A DNA stretch of 64,000 nucleotides from Micromonospora zingiberis (GCF_004331455.1 NZ_SJJR01000003.1:434001-498000); one strand, 5' to 3'. Positions 7,747 to 16,367 are shown, numbered from the stretch's first letter. Numbers and translations are program-made. The notes: generated by a model from the letters alone, not told the origin.

Positions 7747-9210
7747 GTGAGCATGGTGCAGAGCGTCGACAGCGTGGCGCTGCTGCCGGCGTACCTGGCC
7801 GCCGGCACGGCCGTACTGGTGCTCCTGGTCGACCTGGTGCTGGCCCGCAGGGCGGCGACCGTGGGCGCGGCGGCCACCGGTGCGCTCGCCACGATCGTCG
7901 CGGCGGTGGCGGTCGGCGCGGGGGAGGAACGCCGTACCTTCTGCGTGGGTGCCGACTGCTCGTACGTCTTCGGCGGGCGGGCGGCCCTGGTGGCCGCGTT
8001 GGTGGCGCTGCTGGCCCTCGGGGTGTTGGCGTTGTCCGGGCCGCTGCTGCGCGACGGTACGACCCCGGTGGGGGAGTTCTGCTTCCTGCTCGCCTGTTCG
8101 ATGACCGGTGGCGTGGTGCTCGGCGCGGCCGGCGACCTGATCACCCTGATCGTGGCCGTGGAGGCCCTCACCCTGCCGCTGTACGTCCTGGTCGGGCTGC
8201 GCCGGGGGAGCCTGGCCAGCGCCGAGGCGGCGGTGACGTTCTTCGTGGTGAGCGTGGTGGCCACCACGCTCACCCTGCTCGGTGCGGCGCTGCTCTACGC
8301 GGTCACCGGCAGCCTGCACCTGGAACGGCTGGGCACGATCCTGGCCGACCGCTCGGAGCTGCTGGACCTGCCGTTGACCACGGTCGCGGTGACGCTGGTG
8401 CTGGGCGGGCTGGCGTTCAAGGTGGCGGCGGTGCCGTTCCACGCCTGGGCCCCGGCCACGTACGACGGGGCGCCGCTGCCGGTGGCCGCCTACCTGTCGA
8501 CCGCGTCGAAGCTCGGCGGGGTGGTCGCCCTGCTGGCCGTGGTGCAGCACGCGCTGCCGAACGACGTGGCCGGGCCGGTGTTGGCCCTGGTCGCCGCGCT
8601 GACCATGACCGTGGGCAACCTGGTGGCACTGCGCCAGCGGCGTACCGTGCGGCTGCTGGCCTGGTCCTCGGTGGCCCAGGCGGGCTACATCCTCGCCCCC
8701 CTCGGTGCGCTCGCCCTGGCCGACCCCGACGCCCGGTCCGGCGCGTACGCGGCCGCCCTCGCGTACGCCGTCTTCTTCGTGCTGCTGGAGTTGGCGGCCT
8801 TCGCCGGGGTGGTGGCGCTGCGCCCGGCCGGCGCGGACGGTGGCCACCTCGACGACCTGCGCGGCGCCGCCCGCCGGCATCCGTGGGTCGGTGCGGGCCT
8901 GGCGTTCGCGCTGATCGGGCTCGCCGGCCTGCCACCCGGGTTGGCCGGGCTGTTCGCCAAGGTGACCGTGGTGCGGTCGCTGCTCGGCGGCGACGCGGGC
9001 TGGCTCGCCCTGCTGGTGGCGGTGAACGCGGTCATCGGTCTGGCCTACTACCTGCGGTTCGCCGCGTTGTTGTACGCCCCGACCGGGGACGCCCCGGCCG
9101 TCGCCGGGCGACCGGCCCGCGTGGTTGCCGCCGCGCTGGCCGTGGCGACCCTGATCGCCGTGGTCGTCGGCTTCGCGCCGCAGTTGGTGCTCGATCTCGC
9201 CGGGAGCTGA
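7747..9210 (+). CDS. nuoN: NADH-quinone oxidoreductase subunit N
   Basis: 487 residues, the third antiporter-like subunit and the end of the nuo operon. Seen: VLGAAGDLITLIVAVEALTLPLYVLVGL with the conserved glutamate, FKVAAVPFHAWAPATYDGAPLPVAAYLSTASKLGGVVALL, and RTVRLLAWSSVAQAGYIL. The GTG start at 7747 follows GGGAGG at good spacing. NuoN sits next to NuoK in the membrane arm. No further nuo gene follows; htpX begins 135 bp downstream. Confidence 0.95.
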   Translation: MSMVQSVDSVALLPAYLAAGTAVLVLLVDLVLARRAATVGAAATGALATIVAAVAVGAGEERRTFCVGADCSYVFGGRAALVAALVALLALGVLALSGPLLRDGTTPVGEFCFLLACSMTGGVVLGAAGDLITLIVAVEALTLPLYVLVGLRRGSLASAEAAVTFFVVSVVATTLTLLGAALLYAVTGSLHLERLGTILADRSELLDLPLTTVAVTLVLGGLAFKVAAVPFHAWAPATYDGAPLPVAAYLSTASKLGGVVALLAVVQHALPNDVAGPVLALVAALTMTVGNLVALRQRRTVRLLAWSSVAQAGYILAPLGALALADPDARSGAYAAALAYAVFFVLLELAAFAGVVALRPAGADGGHLDDLRGAARRHPWVGAGLAFALIGLAGLPPGLAGLFAKVTVVRSLLGGDAGWLALLVAVNAVIGLAYYLRFAALLYAPTGDAPAVAGRPARVVAAALAVATLIAVVVGFAPQLVLDLAGS

Positions 9211-9345
9211 ACCCGGCCGACCTTCGACCCATTCCCGGCCGTGACTGTCACTCAGGTAACTCTCAGTCATGAGACGGATGGTTGACGGGTACCGGGTTGT
9301 TGTACCGGTCAGCGGATCCACGCTCCGTGCACCGAAGGAGTGATC

Positions 9346-10221
9346 GTGCACCACAACCGTCTCAAGACCGCCGCGCTGCTCGGCCTGCTCACCTCGCTGA
9401 TCCTGGCGGTGGGCTACTGGTTCGGTGGCAGTGGCGGCCTGGTCATCGCCGTACTCGTCTCGCTGGTGATGAACGGCATCACCTACTTCTACTCGGACAA
9501 GCTGGCGCTTCGCTCGATGCGGGCGCAACCGGTCAGCGAGGCACAGTTCCCCGAGCTGTACCACATGGTGCGGGAGTTGGCCGCCGAAGCCCGGCAGCCG
9601 ATGCCCCGGCTGTACGTCAGCCCGACCGCCCAGCCCAACGCGTTCGCCACGGGTCGTAACCCGCAGCACGCGGCGGTCTGCGTGACCCAGGGGATCGTCG
9701 AGCTGCTCGACTACCGTGAGTTGCGGGGCGTCATCGGACACGAGCTGTCGCACGTCTACAACCGGGACATCCTGATCTCCAGCGTGGCGGCCGGCCTGGC
9801 CGGCATCATCACCATGCTGGCGAACCTCGCGCTGTTCATCCCGCTGGGTGGCAACAGCGACGAGGACGGCCCGAACCCGCTCGTGCTGCTGCTCACCATC
9901 ATCCTGGGCCCGATCGCGGCGACCGTCATCCAGTTGGCGATCAGCCGCAGCCGGGAGTTCCAGGCGGACGCCTCGGGCGCCGAACTCACCCGCGACCCGC
10001 TGGCGCTGGCCAGCGCGCTACGCAAGATCCACATGGGTGCCCAGCGTCGGCCGTTGCCGGCCGAGGGGCAGCTCACCAGCACCGCGCACCTGATGATCGC
10101 CAACCCGTTCAAGGGCGGTGGAGTCGCCGCGCTCTTCGCCACCCACCCGAAGATGGAGGAGCGCGTCGCCCGCCTGGAGCAGATGGCGTACCAGATGGGC
10201 CCGGTCCGCTACCAGCGCTGA
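9346..10221 (+). CDS. htpX: Membrane zinc metalloprotease HtpX
   Basis: 291 residues. M48-family inner-membrane protease of misfolded membrane proteins. Seen: two N-terminal helices (~10-45), the zinc site H132-E133-L-S-H136 in [13 protein letters not shown], two central helices, and [15 protein letters not shown] supplying the third ligand glutamate. The GTG at 9346 was chosen because GAAGGAG (9334-9340) lies at normal spacing; a GTG at 9340 would overlap it. It follows nuoN after 135 bp without an obvious terminator and probably has its own promoter. A strong hairpin follows. Confidence 0.93.
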   Translation: MHHNRLKTAALLGLLTSLILAVGYWFGGSGGLVIAVLVSLVMNGITYFYSDKLALRSMRAQPVSEAQFPELYHMVRELAAEARQPMPRLYVSPTAQPNAFATGRNPQHAAVCVTQGIVELLDYRELRGVIGHELSHVYNRDILISSVAAGLAGIITMLANLALFIPLGGNSDEDGPNPLVLLLTIILGPIAATVIQLAISRSREFQADASGAELTRDPLALASALRKIHMGAQRRPLPAEGQLTSTAHLMIANPFKGGGVAALFATHPKMEERVARLEQMAYQMGPVRYQR

Positions 10222-10237
10222 CCCGTACCAACCCCTT

Positions 10238-10268
10238 CGCCGCCCGCGCCGATCCGGCGCGGGCGGCG
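10238..10268. terminator. Intrinsic-type hairpin after htpX
   Basis: Perfect 14-bp GC-only stem: arms 10238-10251 (CGCCGCCCGCGCCG) and 10255-10268, loop ATC. It lies 17 bp after the htpX stop and has no T-run, as is usual in high-GC actinobacteria. Confidence 0.8.
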
Positions 10269-10343
10269 CCCTAATCGGTTGCGGGCCACCGGCACGGCGT
10301 TAGGGTCTAAACGGCTCTCGCTCATTACACATGGAGGTCGTCG

Positions 10344-11630
10344 GTGGCCGGTCTGCGCCGTTACCTGGGTGTCTGGCAGCTACCGGGAGCACCGACGCTG
10401 CTGATCACCGGCATCATCGGGCGGCTCGGGATCGGCATGACCCCGCTGGCGCTGCTGCTCGTCGTCGAGCAGGTCACCGGCCGCTACTCGCTGGCCGCCG
10501 TCGCCGGTGGCTGCTACGCCCTCTCCGGCGCCGCCCTCAGCCCGGTGGCCGGACGGATCGCCGACCGGATCGGCCCCACCCCGGTCCTGCTCGGCACCGC
10601 GATCGCCCACCCGCTGGCCCTGGTCGGCCTGCTCTGGGCGGCCCGCACCGAAACGGCCTCCTTCACCCTGGTCCTGCTCGCCGCCGCGGTGGCCGGCGCC
10701 TCGTACCCGCCGCTCACCGCCGCGATCCGTGGCGCCTGGAACGACCTGACCAGCGTCGCCTCCGGCCGATACCACCTGCGTAACACCGCGCTCGCCGCGG
10801 AAACCACCCTCTTCGAACTCGTCTTCGTACTCGGCCCACTGCTCGTGGCCGGGTTCGTCCTGTTCGCCGACGCGGGCGCGGCGCTGCTCGGCGCGGCCGT
10901 GGTGACCCTGGTCGGCACCGTCGCGGTGGCGCTCGGCCAGACCATGCGCGGCTGGCAGCCGCACTCCCGGGAACACCACGCCCGGGGCCTCGGCCCGCTG
11001 CGGGTCGCCGGTTTCCCCGCGCTGCTGCTCTGCGTGGCCAGCCTCGGCATCGCCTTCGGCGCGGCCGGGGTGACCGTACCGGCCTTCGCCACCCGCTACA
11101 CCCCGAACGACCCGGACAGCCTCGCCGGGGTGCTGTTGGCCGTCTGGGGCATCGGCAGCGCCATCGGCGGCCTCTGGTTCGGTGTCCGGCGCCCCGCCCG
11201 CAACATGACCCGACAATTCGCCTGGCTGCTCGCCGGGGTGTCGGGCAGCTTCGTCGTCTTCGCCATGATGCCCACCCCCGTTGCGCTCGGCATCGCCCTG
11301 GTGGTCGGCGGTGCCACCATCGCACCGGCACTGACCCTGGAGAACACCCTGGTCGGCCGGATCTCGCCGAGCGGCATGCTGAACGAGGCGTACACCTGGG
11401 TGGTCACCATGTCGGTCGGCGCGAGCGCCGCCGGTGGCGCGGTGGCCGGCCTGATCGTCGACCAGGCCGGCGGCGTGCCCTGGGCCTTCCTCTTCGCCGG
11501 CGCGGCGGTCGCCGTCGGGGCCGCGGTCGCCGCCCTGCCCGCCGGCCCCATCGCCCGCGCAGAAGCCGCCACCGTACGCCTCGAAACCCCCGCCCCGGTC
11601 GCGGTGGCACCGGAGCGCCAGCCCGGGTGA
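10344..11630 (+). CDS. MFS transporter, substrate unknown
   Basis: 428 residues with about 12 hydrophobic helices in two halves and a central cytoplasmic loop (QTMRGWQPHSREHHARGLG). The loop between helices 2 and 3 reads SPVAGRIADRIGPTPVLLG, a motif-A variant of the major facilitator superfamily. Similar actinobacterial proteins are usually called uncharacterised MFS or efflux-like permeases. The GTG start at 10344 follows GGAGG (10333-10337). The gene stands alone between two hairpins. The substrate cannot be told from sequence. Confidence 0.85.
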   Translation: MAGLRRYLGVWQLPGAPTLLITGIIGRLGIGMTPLALLLVVEQVTGRYSLAAVAGGCYALSGAALSPVAGRIADRIGPTPVLLGTAIAHPLALVGLLWAARTETASFTLVLLAAAVAGASYPPLTAAIRGAWNDLTSVASGRYHLRNTALAAETTLFELVFVLGPLLVAGFVLFADAGAALLGAAVVTLVGTVAVALGQTMRGWQPHSREHHARGLGPLRVAGFPALLLCVASLGIAFGAAGVTVPAFATRYTPNDPDSLAGVLLAVWGIGSAIGGLWFGVRRPARNMTRQFAWLLAGVSGSFVVFAMMPTPVALGIALVVGGATIAPALTLENTLVGRISPSGMLNEAYTWVVTMSVGASAAGGAVAGLIVDQAGGVPWAFLFAGAAVAVGAAVAALPAGPIARAEAATVRLETPAPVAVAPERQPG

Positions 11631-11648
11631 GCGTCTGACCAGGCCTTT

Positions 11649-11664
11649 GGCGGGTATGCCCGCC
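11649..11664 (+). promoter_or_regulatory. Short hairpin before the 31-residue peptide
   Basis: GGCGGG-TATG-CCCGCC, ending two bases before the ATG at 11667. It is either the end of the MFS transcript or a structure that occludes the start of the peptide gene. Confidence 0.4.
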
Positions 11665-11666
11665 CG

Positions 11667-11762
11667 ATGTTCGCCTTCTTCTCGAACCGCCTCGGCTGCC
11701 TCGGCTCGATCCTGGTCAGCGCCATCGGCACCATCGTGCTACTGCTGATCTTCAGCCGTTAG
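11667..11762 (+). CDS. 31-residue putative membrane peptide
   Basis: Reads MFAFFSNRLGCLGSILVSAI followed by GTIVLLLIFSR. A short basic/Cys-containing head (SNRLGCLGS) precedes one 17-residue hydrophobic helix, the layout of a single-pass small membrane protein. Clean start and stop, GC3-rich codons like its neighbours. No ordinary ribosome binding site is visible; a GGCGGG/CCCGCC hairpin abuts the start codon. It lies 36 bp after the MFS gene and could share its transcript. I recall similar FSNRLGCLGS peptides in actinomycetes, but function is unknown. Confidence 0.55.
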   Translation: MFAFFSNRLGCLGSILVSAIGTIVLLLIFSR

Positions 11763-11817
11763 CTCCGGCGCCCACCCGACCGCCGTCACCGATAGCCACT
11801 TCGACGCCTCGGGCCTA

Positions 11818-12036
11818 TCAGGGAGCGGTTTGGCGACAGACGCCCTTGCCCTGCACGCCCTTGCCCTGCCGGCCGTCGATGAGCCCTTCGGCCTTCAGGA
11901 TGAGCATGGCGGCGCGTTACTGACCTTGTACTGGTCGCACAGTGCGGCGAACGACGGCAGCGTGCCGCCCGGCTTCAGCTGCCCGGAGCCGACCTGCTCG
12001 CGGAGACCTGTAGGTATGCGGCTGCGCAGGCCCGTC
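11818..12036 (-). pseudogene. Decayed GntR-family regulator fragment
   Basis: On the minus strand the wing-helix region of a GntR-type repressor can be followed only by changing frame twice: AAAYLQV, then LREQVGSGQLKPGGTLPSFA...LCDQYKVSN, then AAMLILKAEGLIDGRQGKGV. About eight bases are missing after YLQV (near 12008) and there is a second shift near 11915. QGKGV is duplicated by a perfect 15-bp tandem repeat (11840-11854, 11855-11869). The downstream effector domain is absent. It resembles the short GntR domain proteins common in actinomycetes. Assembly error is possible but two shifts plus a deletion favour decay. Confidence 0.7.
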
Positions 12037-12193
12037 CGCCCCCACCCGCTGCCGCCCGAGATCTTGGTGCGAGGGCGCCCCTCAAGGGGCACATCCGTAC
12101 CAACATCTCCCCACGGCGTGAGCTGCCCATGACCATCGGACAGCTCAGCTGACAGCTGGATCGGGATGGCAGCCGACGGAACAATCTCAGCCT

Positions 12194-12394
12194 ATGGACA
12201 ACCCTCTGCTCTGGGTATGGATCGTGGTCGTGTTCGCCGCCGCCGTGTTCTTGATCAATGTGTGGGACGCTCGATCTCTGCGCCGCGATGGTTACCCCGT
12301 GAGCATGTGGCGGCTCGTCGCCAGTGGCCTGCTGCTGTTGGCGATCTTCCCGTACGCCGTTTGGGAAACGATCTCGGAGCTGTTCCTGCCGTAG
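12194..12394 (+). CDS. Small two-helix membrane protein, hypothetical
   Basis: 66 residues with two hydrophobic segments, LLWVWIVVVFAAAVFLINVW (about 5-24) and WRLVASGLLLLAIFPYAVW (about 39-57), joined by a charged loop (DARSLRRDGYPVSM). The arrangement is that of a hairpin membrane protein. The ribosome binding site is weak (GACGGA about 13 bases upstream). It is not recognised as a known family. The neighbours are a decayed regulator and convergent yajQ. Moderate confidence because it is short. Confidence 0.5.
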   Translation: MDNPLLWVWIVVVFAAAVFLINVWDARSLRRDGYPVSMWRLVASGLLLLAIFPYAVWETISELFLP

Positions 12395-12532
12395 CCGGGG
12401 CGTTGGTGCGGGCAGCTGGCCCTACCAGGCCGCCGGAGGCCGATCGTGAGCGACCAACGACGACCAGCGGTGACGCGGCCCGCCGAGGTGACCGGGCGTG
12501 GACGGTCACTCGCCGGGCGACGTCGGCTTGCC

Positions 12533-13027
12533 TTACCGGTAGTTGGTGAACTGGAGGGCGACGCCGAAGTCCTCCCCCTTGAGTAGCACGATGACGGCCT
12601 GAAGGTCGTCCTTCTTCTTGCCTGTGACGCGCAACTGGTCGCCCTGGATCTGCGCCTGCACGCCCTTCGGCCCCTCGTCGCGGATCTTCTTGCTGATCGC
12701 CTTGGCCTTCTCCTGGTTGATGCCCTGCACCACCGTGGCGTCGATCTTGAAGATCTTGCCCGACGAGCGAGGATCGCCAGCGTCCAGCGACTTCAACGAG
12801 ATGTTCCGCTTGATCAGCTTCTCCTTGAAGACCTCCAGCGCGGCCCGCACCCGCTCCTCGGTCTCCGCCTGGAGGCTGATCGCCTCCTCGCCCGACCACG
12901 AGATCGCCGCGCCCGTACCCCGGAAGTCGAACCGCGTCGCAAGCTCCTTCTCCGCCTGACGAAGGGCGTTGTCGACCTCCTGGTGGTCAACCTTGCTCAC
13001 GATGTCGAACGACGGGTTCGCTGCCAT
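12533..13027 (-). CDS. yajQ: YajQ-family nucleotide-binding protein
   Basis: 164 residues. Starts [39 protein letters not shown], the invariant YajQ N-terminus, and has two ferredoxin-like halves. Family members bind nucleotides (c-di-GMP in Xanthomonas, GTP/tRNA in E. coli), but the role in actinobacteria is unknown. The ATG at 13027 was preferred to ATG 13033 because AGGAG sits only one base from the latter and seven from the former. A GGDEF-EAL gene lies 3.5 kb away, which is suggestive but not evidence of a link. Confidence 0.92.
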   Translation of the reverse strand: MAANPSFDIVSKVDHQEVDNALRQAEKELATRFDFRGTGAAISWSGEEAISLQAETEERVRAALEVFKEKLIKRNISLKSLDAGDPRSSGKIFKIDATVVQGINQEKAKAISKKIRDEGPKGVQAQIQGDQLRVTGKKKDDLQAVIVLLKGEDFGVALQFTNYR

Positions 13028-13108
13028 GCTCATACTCCTGCTGTCCGGCTTGGTTTGTGATCCTTTGCCCCCGGATGACCAGGGGTGCGACCCCCTGACG
13101 GTACCCGG

Positions 13109-13139
13109 TTGCGCCGAAGGCGGGAGGAGCCGCTATCCT
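13109..13139 (+). promoter_or_regulatory. Promoter candidate for tRNA-Tyr
   Basis: TTGCGC (13109-13114), 19-bp spacer, TATCCT (13134-13139), about 39 bp before the tRNA. Confidence 0.5.
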
Positions 13140-13177
13140 TGCTTCCGCCGCCGCACCCCGGTGCGGAGGTACGCCCT

Positions 13178-13261
13178 GGCGGGTTGCCCGAGCGGCCAAT
13201 GGGAGCGGACTGTAAATCCGTCGCGAAAGCTACAGAGGTTCGAATCCTCTACCCGCCACCA
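13178..13261 (+). tRNA. tRNA-Tyr (GTA), CCA encoded
   Basis: Acceptor stem GGCGGGT/ACCCGCC, anticodon GTA at 13212-13214 in loop CTGTAAA, a long class II variable arm (as expected for bacterial tRNA-Tyr), T-arm AGAGGTTCGAATCCTCT, discriminator A and genomic CCA (13259-13261). A 16-bp hairpin follows within 10 bp. Confidence 0.95.
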
Positions 13262-13269
13262 GGTGCGAC

Positions 13270-13309
13270 AACGGCCCCTGACCAGCAGAGATGCTGATCG
13301 GGGGCCGTT
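13270..13309. terminator. Hairpin after tRNA-Tyr
   Basis: AACGGCCCC...CCAGCA pairs with TGCTG...GGGGCCGTT (arms about 13270-13287 and 13291-13309, small internal asymmetry), then TCTCGTT. A typical tRNA-gene terminator. Confidence 0.8.
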
Positions 13310-13369
13310 CTCGTTGAGCTAGCCGAGTCCGGCTGAGTCCAGCCCGTTGCGACTCGTCGTGGGCATATC

Positions 13370-13982
13370 GTGGGCGGGTTGATCAAGGTTGTTCGTCCTC
13401 CCTTGCTCGGCGGTGCGATTGGTCCGAGGCCGCCCGTCGCCTGGGCCACGAAGTTGGAGCGCGGCCAGGTCACCGCGGGCGTAGTGGTCGAGGTCAAGCA
13501 TTTCGGGGTGTTTGTTGACCTTGGCGGTGTTACCGGCATGGTGAACTGCGCGGAGCTGTCCTGGAAGCACTTCGACGGCCCGGTCGATGTCGTGACCATA
13601 GGGGACCGGCTCACCGTGATGGTGATGGCCGTGGATCCCGACCGTGAGCGGGTGGCGCTGTCGCTCAAGGGACTGGAGCCCGAGAGTGTGCTCGGTCATC
13701 TCTCGGTGCCGTCCTGCATGGCGAGGTCACTCGCGTCGCGCCAATCGGCGTCTTCGTGGCTGTGGGGATGGCATTCAAGGGTTGGTCCGGAAGTCTGACC
13801 TTGACCACAGCCCAGAGTTGGGCGACGGGTTGTCGGTGCAGGTCGCCGGGATCAACCTCATCCATCGCCGGGTCCGCCTCGTGCCGACCAGCGGCAGGCC
13901 TCGTGAAGATCTTGCTGGCGGTGCCGCGTCGCAAGGTGGGCGCGGTCTCCATCTCAGGAGGCCGGGGTCTTCGTGGTCTTGA
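13370..13982 (+). pseudogene. S1 RNA-binding domain protein, broken by two frameshifts
   Basis: The first S1 domain is intact: LERGQVTAGVVVEVKHFGVF, then VDLGGVTGMVNCAELSWKHF and VALSLKGLEP. A second S1 domain follows but needs two frame changes: AVLHGEVTRVAPIGVFVAV (shift near 13700) and GDGIQGLVRKSDLDHSPELG...HRRVRLV (shift near 13765). The unshifted frame ends at 13798 with a meaningless tail. Intact relatives are multi-S1 proteins that bind RNA. A one-domain truncated protein of 142 residues might still be made from GTG 13370. It lies next to tRNA-Tyr. Sequencing error would have to have happened twice. Confidence 0.72.
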
Positions 13983-14027
13983 AGGCCCTATGTCCGGCTC
14001 TTGCTCGGATCGGCTACAAGGTGAGGC

Positions 14028-15242
14028 GTGGAGCATGAAGGTCGATCCCTGCACTCGACGCCCGCCAGCATCGGAGTTCCACCAGTTGCACCAGCGGACA
14101 GTCCAGTGCCGGCGCTTCGGCTTTGGAGCATCCGTCGGTCGATAGCCCTGGTCATCGTGGCTGCGGTGCTGGTGGTCGGTGCCCTGATAGCTGGGGCGCT
14201 CTGGTCTGCTGGCTGGCCGAGTATCCGGCGGGAGAGCACGGTCACTGCGGCAACACTGTTCGACCTGCTGAAGTTGGTCTTCTCCGTGGTGGCGGGCATC
14301 GGGGGCGTGGCGGCTCTGGTGGTGGCGTACCGGCGTCAGCGGGTCGCGGAGCACGCCAACAAGCTGGCCGAGTTCGCTCACGAGTTGGCGCACGCCGCTG
14401 ACCTGCGCGCCCAGGCGGCAGAGGGCCGGGCCAAGATCGAATCCGATCGTAACGGTGTCCGGCTGTTCAACGAGCGATTTGCCAAGGCGTCCGAACAGCT
14501 TGGCTCGGACAAGGCGGCCGTGCGGTTGGCCGGGGTCTACGCCATGGCCGGGCTGGCGGACGACTGGCGAGACGGCCGCCAGACCTGCGTCGATGTCCTC
14601 TGCGCCTACGTCCGCATGCCGTACACCCCAACGCCGCAACCCCCGAGCGGTCCGCCGCCGTCCGCCGAGGCCAAAGCACCGCCGGCCGCCGACGCCGAAG
14701 TGCCGCCGGCGGTCGCGGAGGCTGCGCGGGTCGTTCGCGAGGAGCGGTTGGTACGCCATGCCGTCATCCGGCTCATTGGTCGGCACTTACGTCTTGCGGC
14801 GGAGGATCCGGCATCGTGGCGCGGCTTCGACTTCGATTTCACCGGCGCTGTTCTCGATGGTGGTGACCTCTCGGCCGCTGGGTTCAGTGGCGGTCGGGTG
14901 TCTTTCGAGAGGGCGACGTTCGGTGGGCGGGTCTCGTTCAGCCAGGCGAGGTTCGACGGCGCGTGGGTGTCCTTCGCCGGGGCGAGGTTCAGCGACGGGC
15001 AGGTGACCTTCGACGGCGCGACGTTTGGCGGCGGGCGGGTGTCCTTCGAGGGAACGACGTTCAGCGGCGGGCGGGTGTCGTTCGACGGGGCGGTGTTCGA
15101 CGGCATGCCGGTGTCCTTCGAAGGGGCGGCGTTCCGTGGTGGAGAGGTGTCCTTCGAGCGGGCACGGTGGGATGTGCCGCCGAAGTTCGATCAATGGCCC
15201 GACGGGCGTCCGCCGGAAGGGCTGCTCCTGCCTGCTGGGTGA
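14028..15242 (+). CDS. Membrane-anchored pentapeptide-repeat protein
   Basis: 404 residues. Two transmembrane helices (about 36-56 and 80-103) are followed by a charged coiled stretch and the segment RFAKASEQLGSDKAAVRLAG with DWRDGRQTCVDVLCAYVRMPY, which I recall as a recurrent module in actinobacterial pentapeptide-repeat proteins. An Ala/Pro linker (~205-230) leads to about ten SF-A-F-type repeats (about 266-385: RVSFERATF, RVSFSQARF, WVSFAGARF, QVTFDGATF and so on) that should form a quadrilateral beta-helix. The GTG start at 14028 follows AAGGTGAGG. Function is unknown; the solenoid is presumably cytoplasmic and membrane tethered. Confidence 0.82.
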   Translation: MEHEGRSLHSTPASIGVPPVAPADSPVPALRLWSIRRSIALVIVAAVLVVGALIAGALWSAGWPSIRRESTVTAATLFDLLKLVFSVVAGIGGVAALVVAYRRQRVAEHANKLAEFAHELAHAADLRAQAAEGRAKIESDRNGVRLFNERFAKASEQLGSDKAAVRLAGVYAMAGLADDWRDGRQTCVDVLCAYVRMPYTPTPQPPSGPPPSAEAKAPPAADAEVPPAVAEAARVVREERLVRHAVIRLIGRHLRLAAEDPASWRGFDFDFTGAVLDGGDLSAAGFSGGRVSFERATFGGRVSFSQARFDGAWVSFAGARFSDGQVTFDGATFGGGRVSFEGTTFSGGRVSFDGAVFDGMPVSFEGAAFRGGEVSFERARWDVPPKFDQWPDGRPPEGLLLPAG

Positions 15243-15305
15243 GGTCGTGGCAGTGGACCAGGATCCAGCCGACCCGCGGGACGTCTGGCCGATGCTGGTG
15301 GACGG

Positions 15306-15860
15306 TTAGACGGCGGAAGGCGGGGGAGGGTCTCCGGTCGCCCCGGCAGCGGTGTCGACCAGGCGGCGTGCCTCGGCGCGTACCGCTGCGTCGATCTTCC
15401 CTAGGCCCGGTCCGCTGTGCTGGGCGACCTCGTACGCGTCGTCCAGGCGGACCAATGCGTACGCGATCGGGGTTCCTTCGATGGTGATGCAATGGTAGGC
15501 CCAGCTGGTCAGCTCCGAGGGTGTGATGGCCCCGGCGAGGAGTCGGCTGGCCATGATCCGGACGGCGGCTTCTTGCGCCTCGCGGCTGTTCTCGGGGTGG
15601 AAGGCCAGGGAGAGTTCGGCCAGGGCGGCCGGCAGCCAGCGGCGTAGCTCGTCACTTTCGCCGGCTGGGGTCGACGGGAGGCCGGCGAGGATCCGTAGCG
15701 TCGGGCTGTCCACGCCGGCCACCAGACAGGCGCAGGCGGCTTCGATCACGTCGGCTGGCGTACTTGATCCGACACTCCACAGGGCGGCGGCGTCCTGGAG
15801 CCGGGCGAGGGGGTCCTTGCTGGGCATCCGTACATGTTCGCCGACAGGCTGACGGCGCAT
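15306..15860 (-). CDS. Hypothetical actinobacterial protein
   Basis: 184 residues, soluble, Ala/Leu-rich and largely helical. Segments such as VIEAACACLVAGVDSPTLRILAGLP and ELRRWLPAALAELSLAF resemble small uncharacterised actinobacterial proteins that I recognise only by pattern. The ATG at 15860 is directly preceded by AGGAG with no spacing, so the true start may be ATG 15827 (MPSKDPLARL). It converges on the pentapeptide-repeat gene with a 63-bp gap. No function can be assigned. Confidence 0.65.
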   Translation of the reverse strand: MRRQPVGEHVRMPSKDPLARLQDAAALWSVGSSTPADVIEAACACLVAGVDSPTLRILAGLPSTPAGESDELRRWLPAALAELSLAFHPENSREAQEAAVRIMASRLLAGAITPSELTSWAYHCITIEGTPIAYALVRLDDAYEVAQHSGPGLGKIDAAVRAEARRLVDTAAGATGDPPPPSAV

Positions 15861-16367
15861 CTCCTATTTTTCACCTGCGGATCGGTTGAATCATCCATTC
15901 ATGGGGGTGACTGAACTGGTATGTCGCGCCTACTCTGGTCCTGGTGCGGCTTCGGGTCTGCCGGTGGGCAGGGGGGTGCCGAAGGGGACGTGGCCGTGGG
16001 ACGCGCGGCCGGGGGCGGGCCGGGCAGGCGACCGGGGGAGGCGGTCGCGGGGGTGTTGACTGGGTGCTCGTGGTGGCGCGACGGGGCGCTACCATTCCAC
16101 ATTGTCTGGTCGGAAGGATTTCTCGGCATTGTCCGCTAGACCCGCTGCGCCGTATAGGTGGGTTATGCGCGGTTAGTGTCTTCTTCGAGCCTGACGGCCG
16201 TCTTGTTGAGTCTGACCTGGCCGAATGTTGTACGGCTGGGGTGCGGATGAGTGGGGTCGAGCGACGACCGGACCAACATCGGGTTCGTGAACTTTTCACC
16301 GCCCGTCTGGCTGTGGCACCATCGGGGGGCCCCGTCACGCACTTCCGTCACCCCGCCAGGAGCACAT
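15861..16367. other. 507-bp gap, no convincing gene
   Basis: Short open frames here lack conserved motifs and ribosome binding sites. The stretch is locally G-rich (15960-16050) and then more AT-rich (16090-16290) before the exported peptide gene, so it probably holds the divergent promoters for the hypothetical gene and for the peptide/GGDEF-EAL unit. No clear -35/-10 pair stood out. Confidence 0.5.

Noticed and set aside
7703..7750. 15-codon frame MTGTTAGDSADGRQS between nuoM and nuoN
   Set aside because: It has no conserved features and only spans the spacer; the GGGAGG inside it is the nuoN binding site.
12140..12165. MTIGQLS-like start and CAGCTGACAGCTG repeats upstream of the small membrane protein
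   Set aside because: The frame stops after seven codons and the short repeats are not distinctive.
13178..13261. tRNA-Tyr as an att site of an integrated element
   Set aside because: No second copy of the tRNA 3' end, no integrase and no mobility genes are visible up to 19 kb.
15247..15309. 20-codon GTG frame ending MLVDG after the pentapeptide gene
   Set aside because: No independent support; it overlaps the end of the convergent hypothetical gene.
15921..16139. 72-codon frame starting MSRLLWSWCG
   Set aside because: No binding site, Gly-rich composition expected by chance, no recognised motif.
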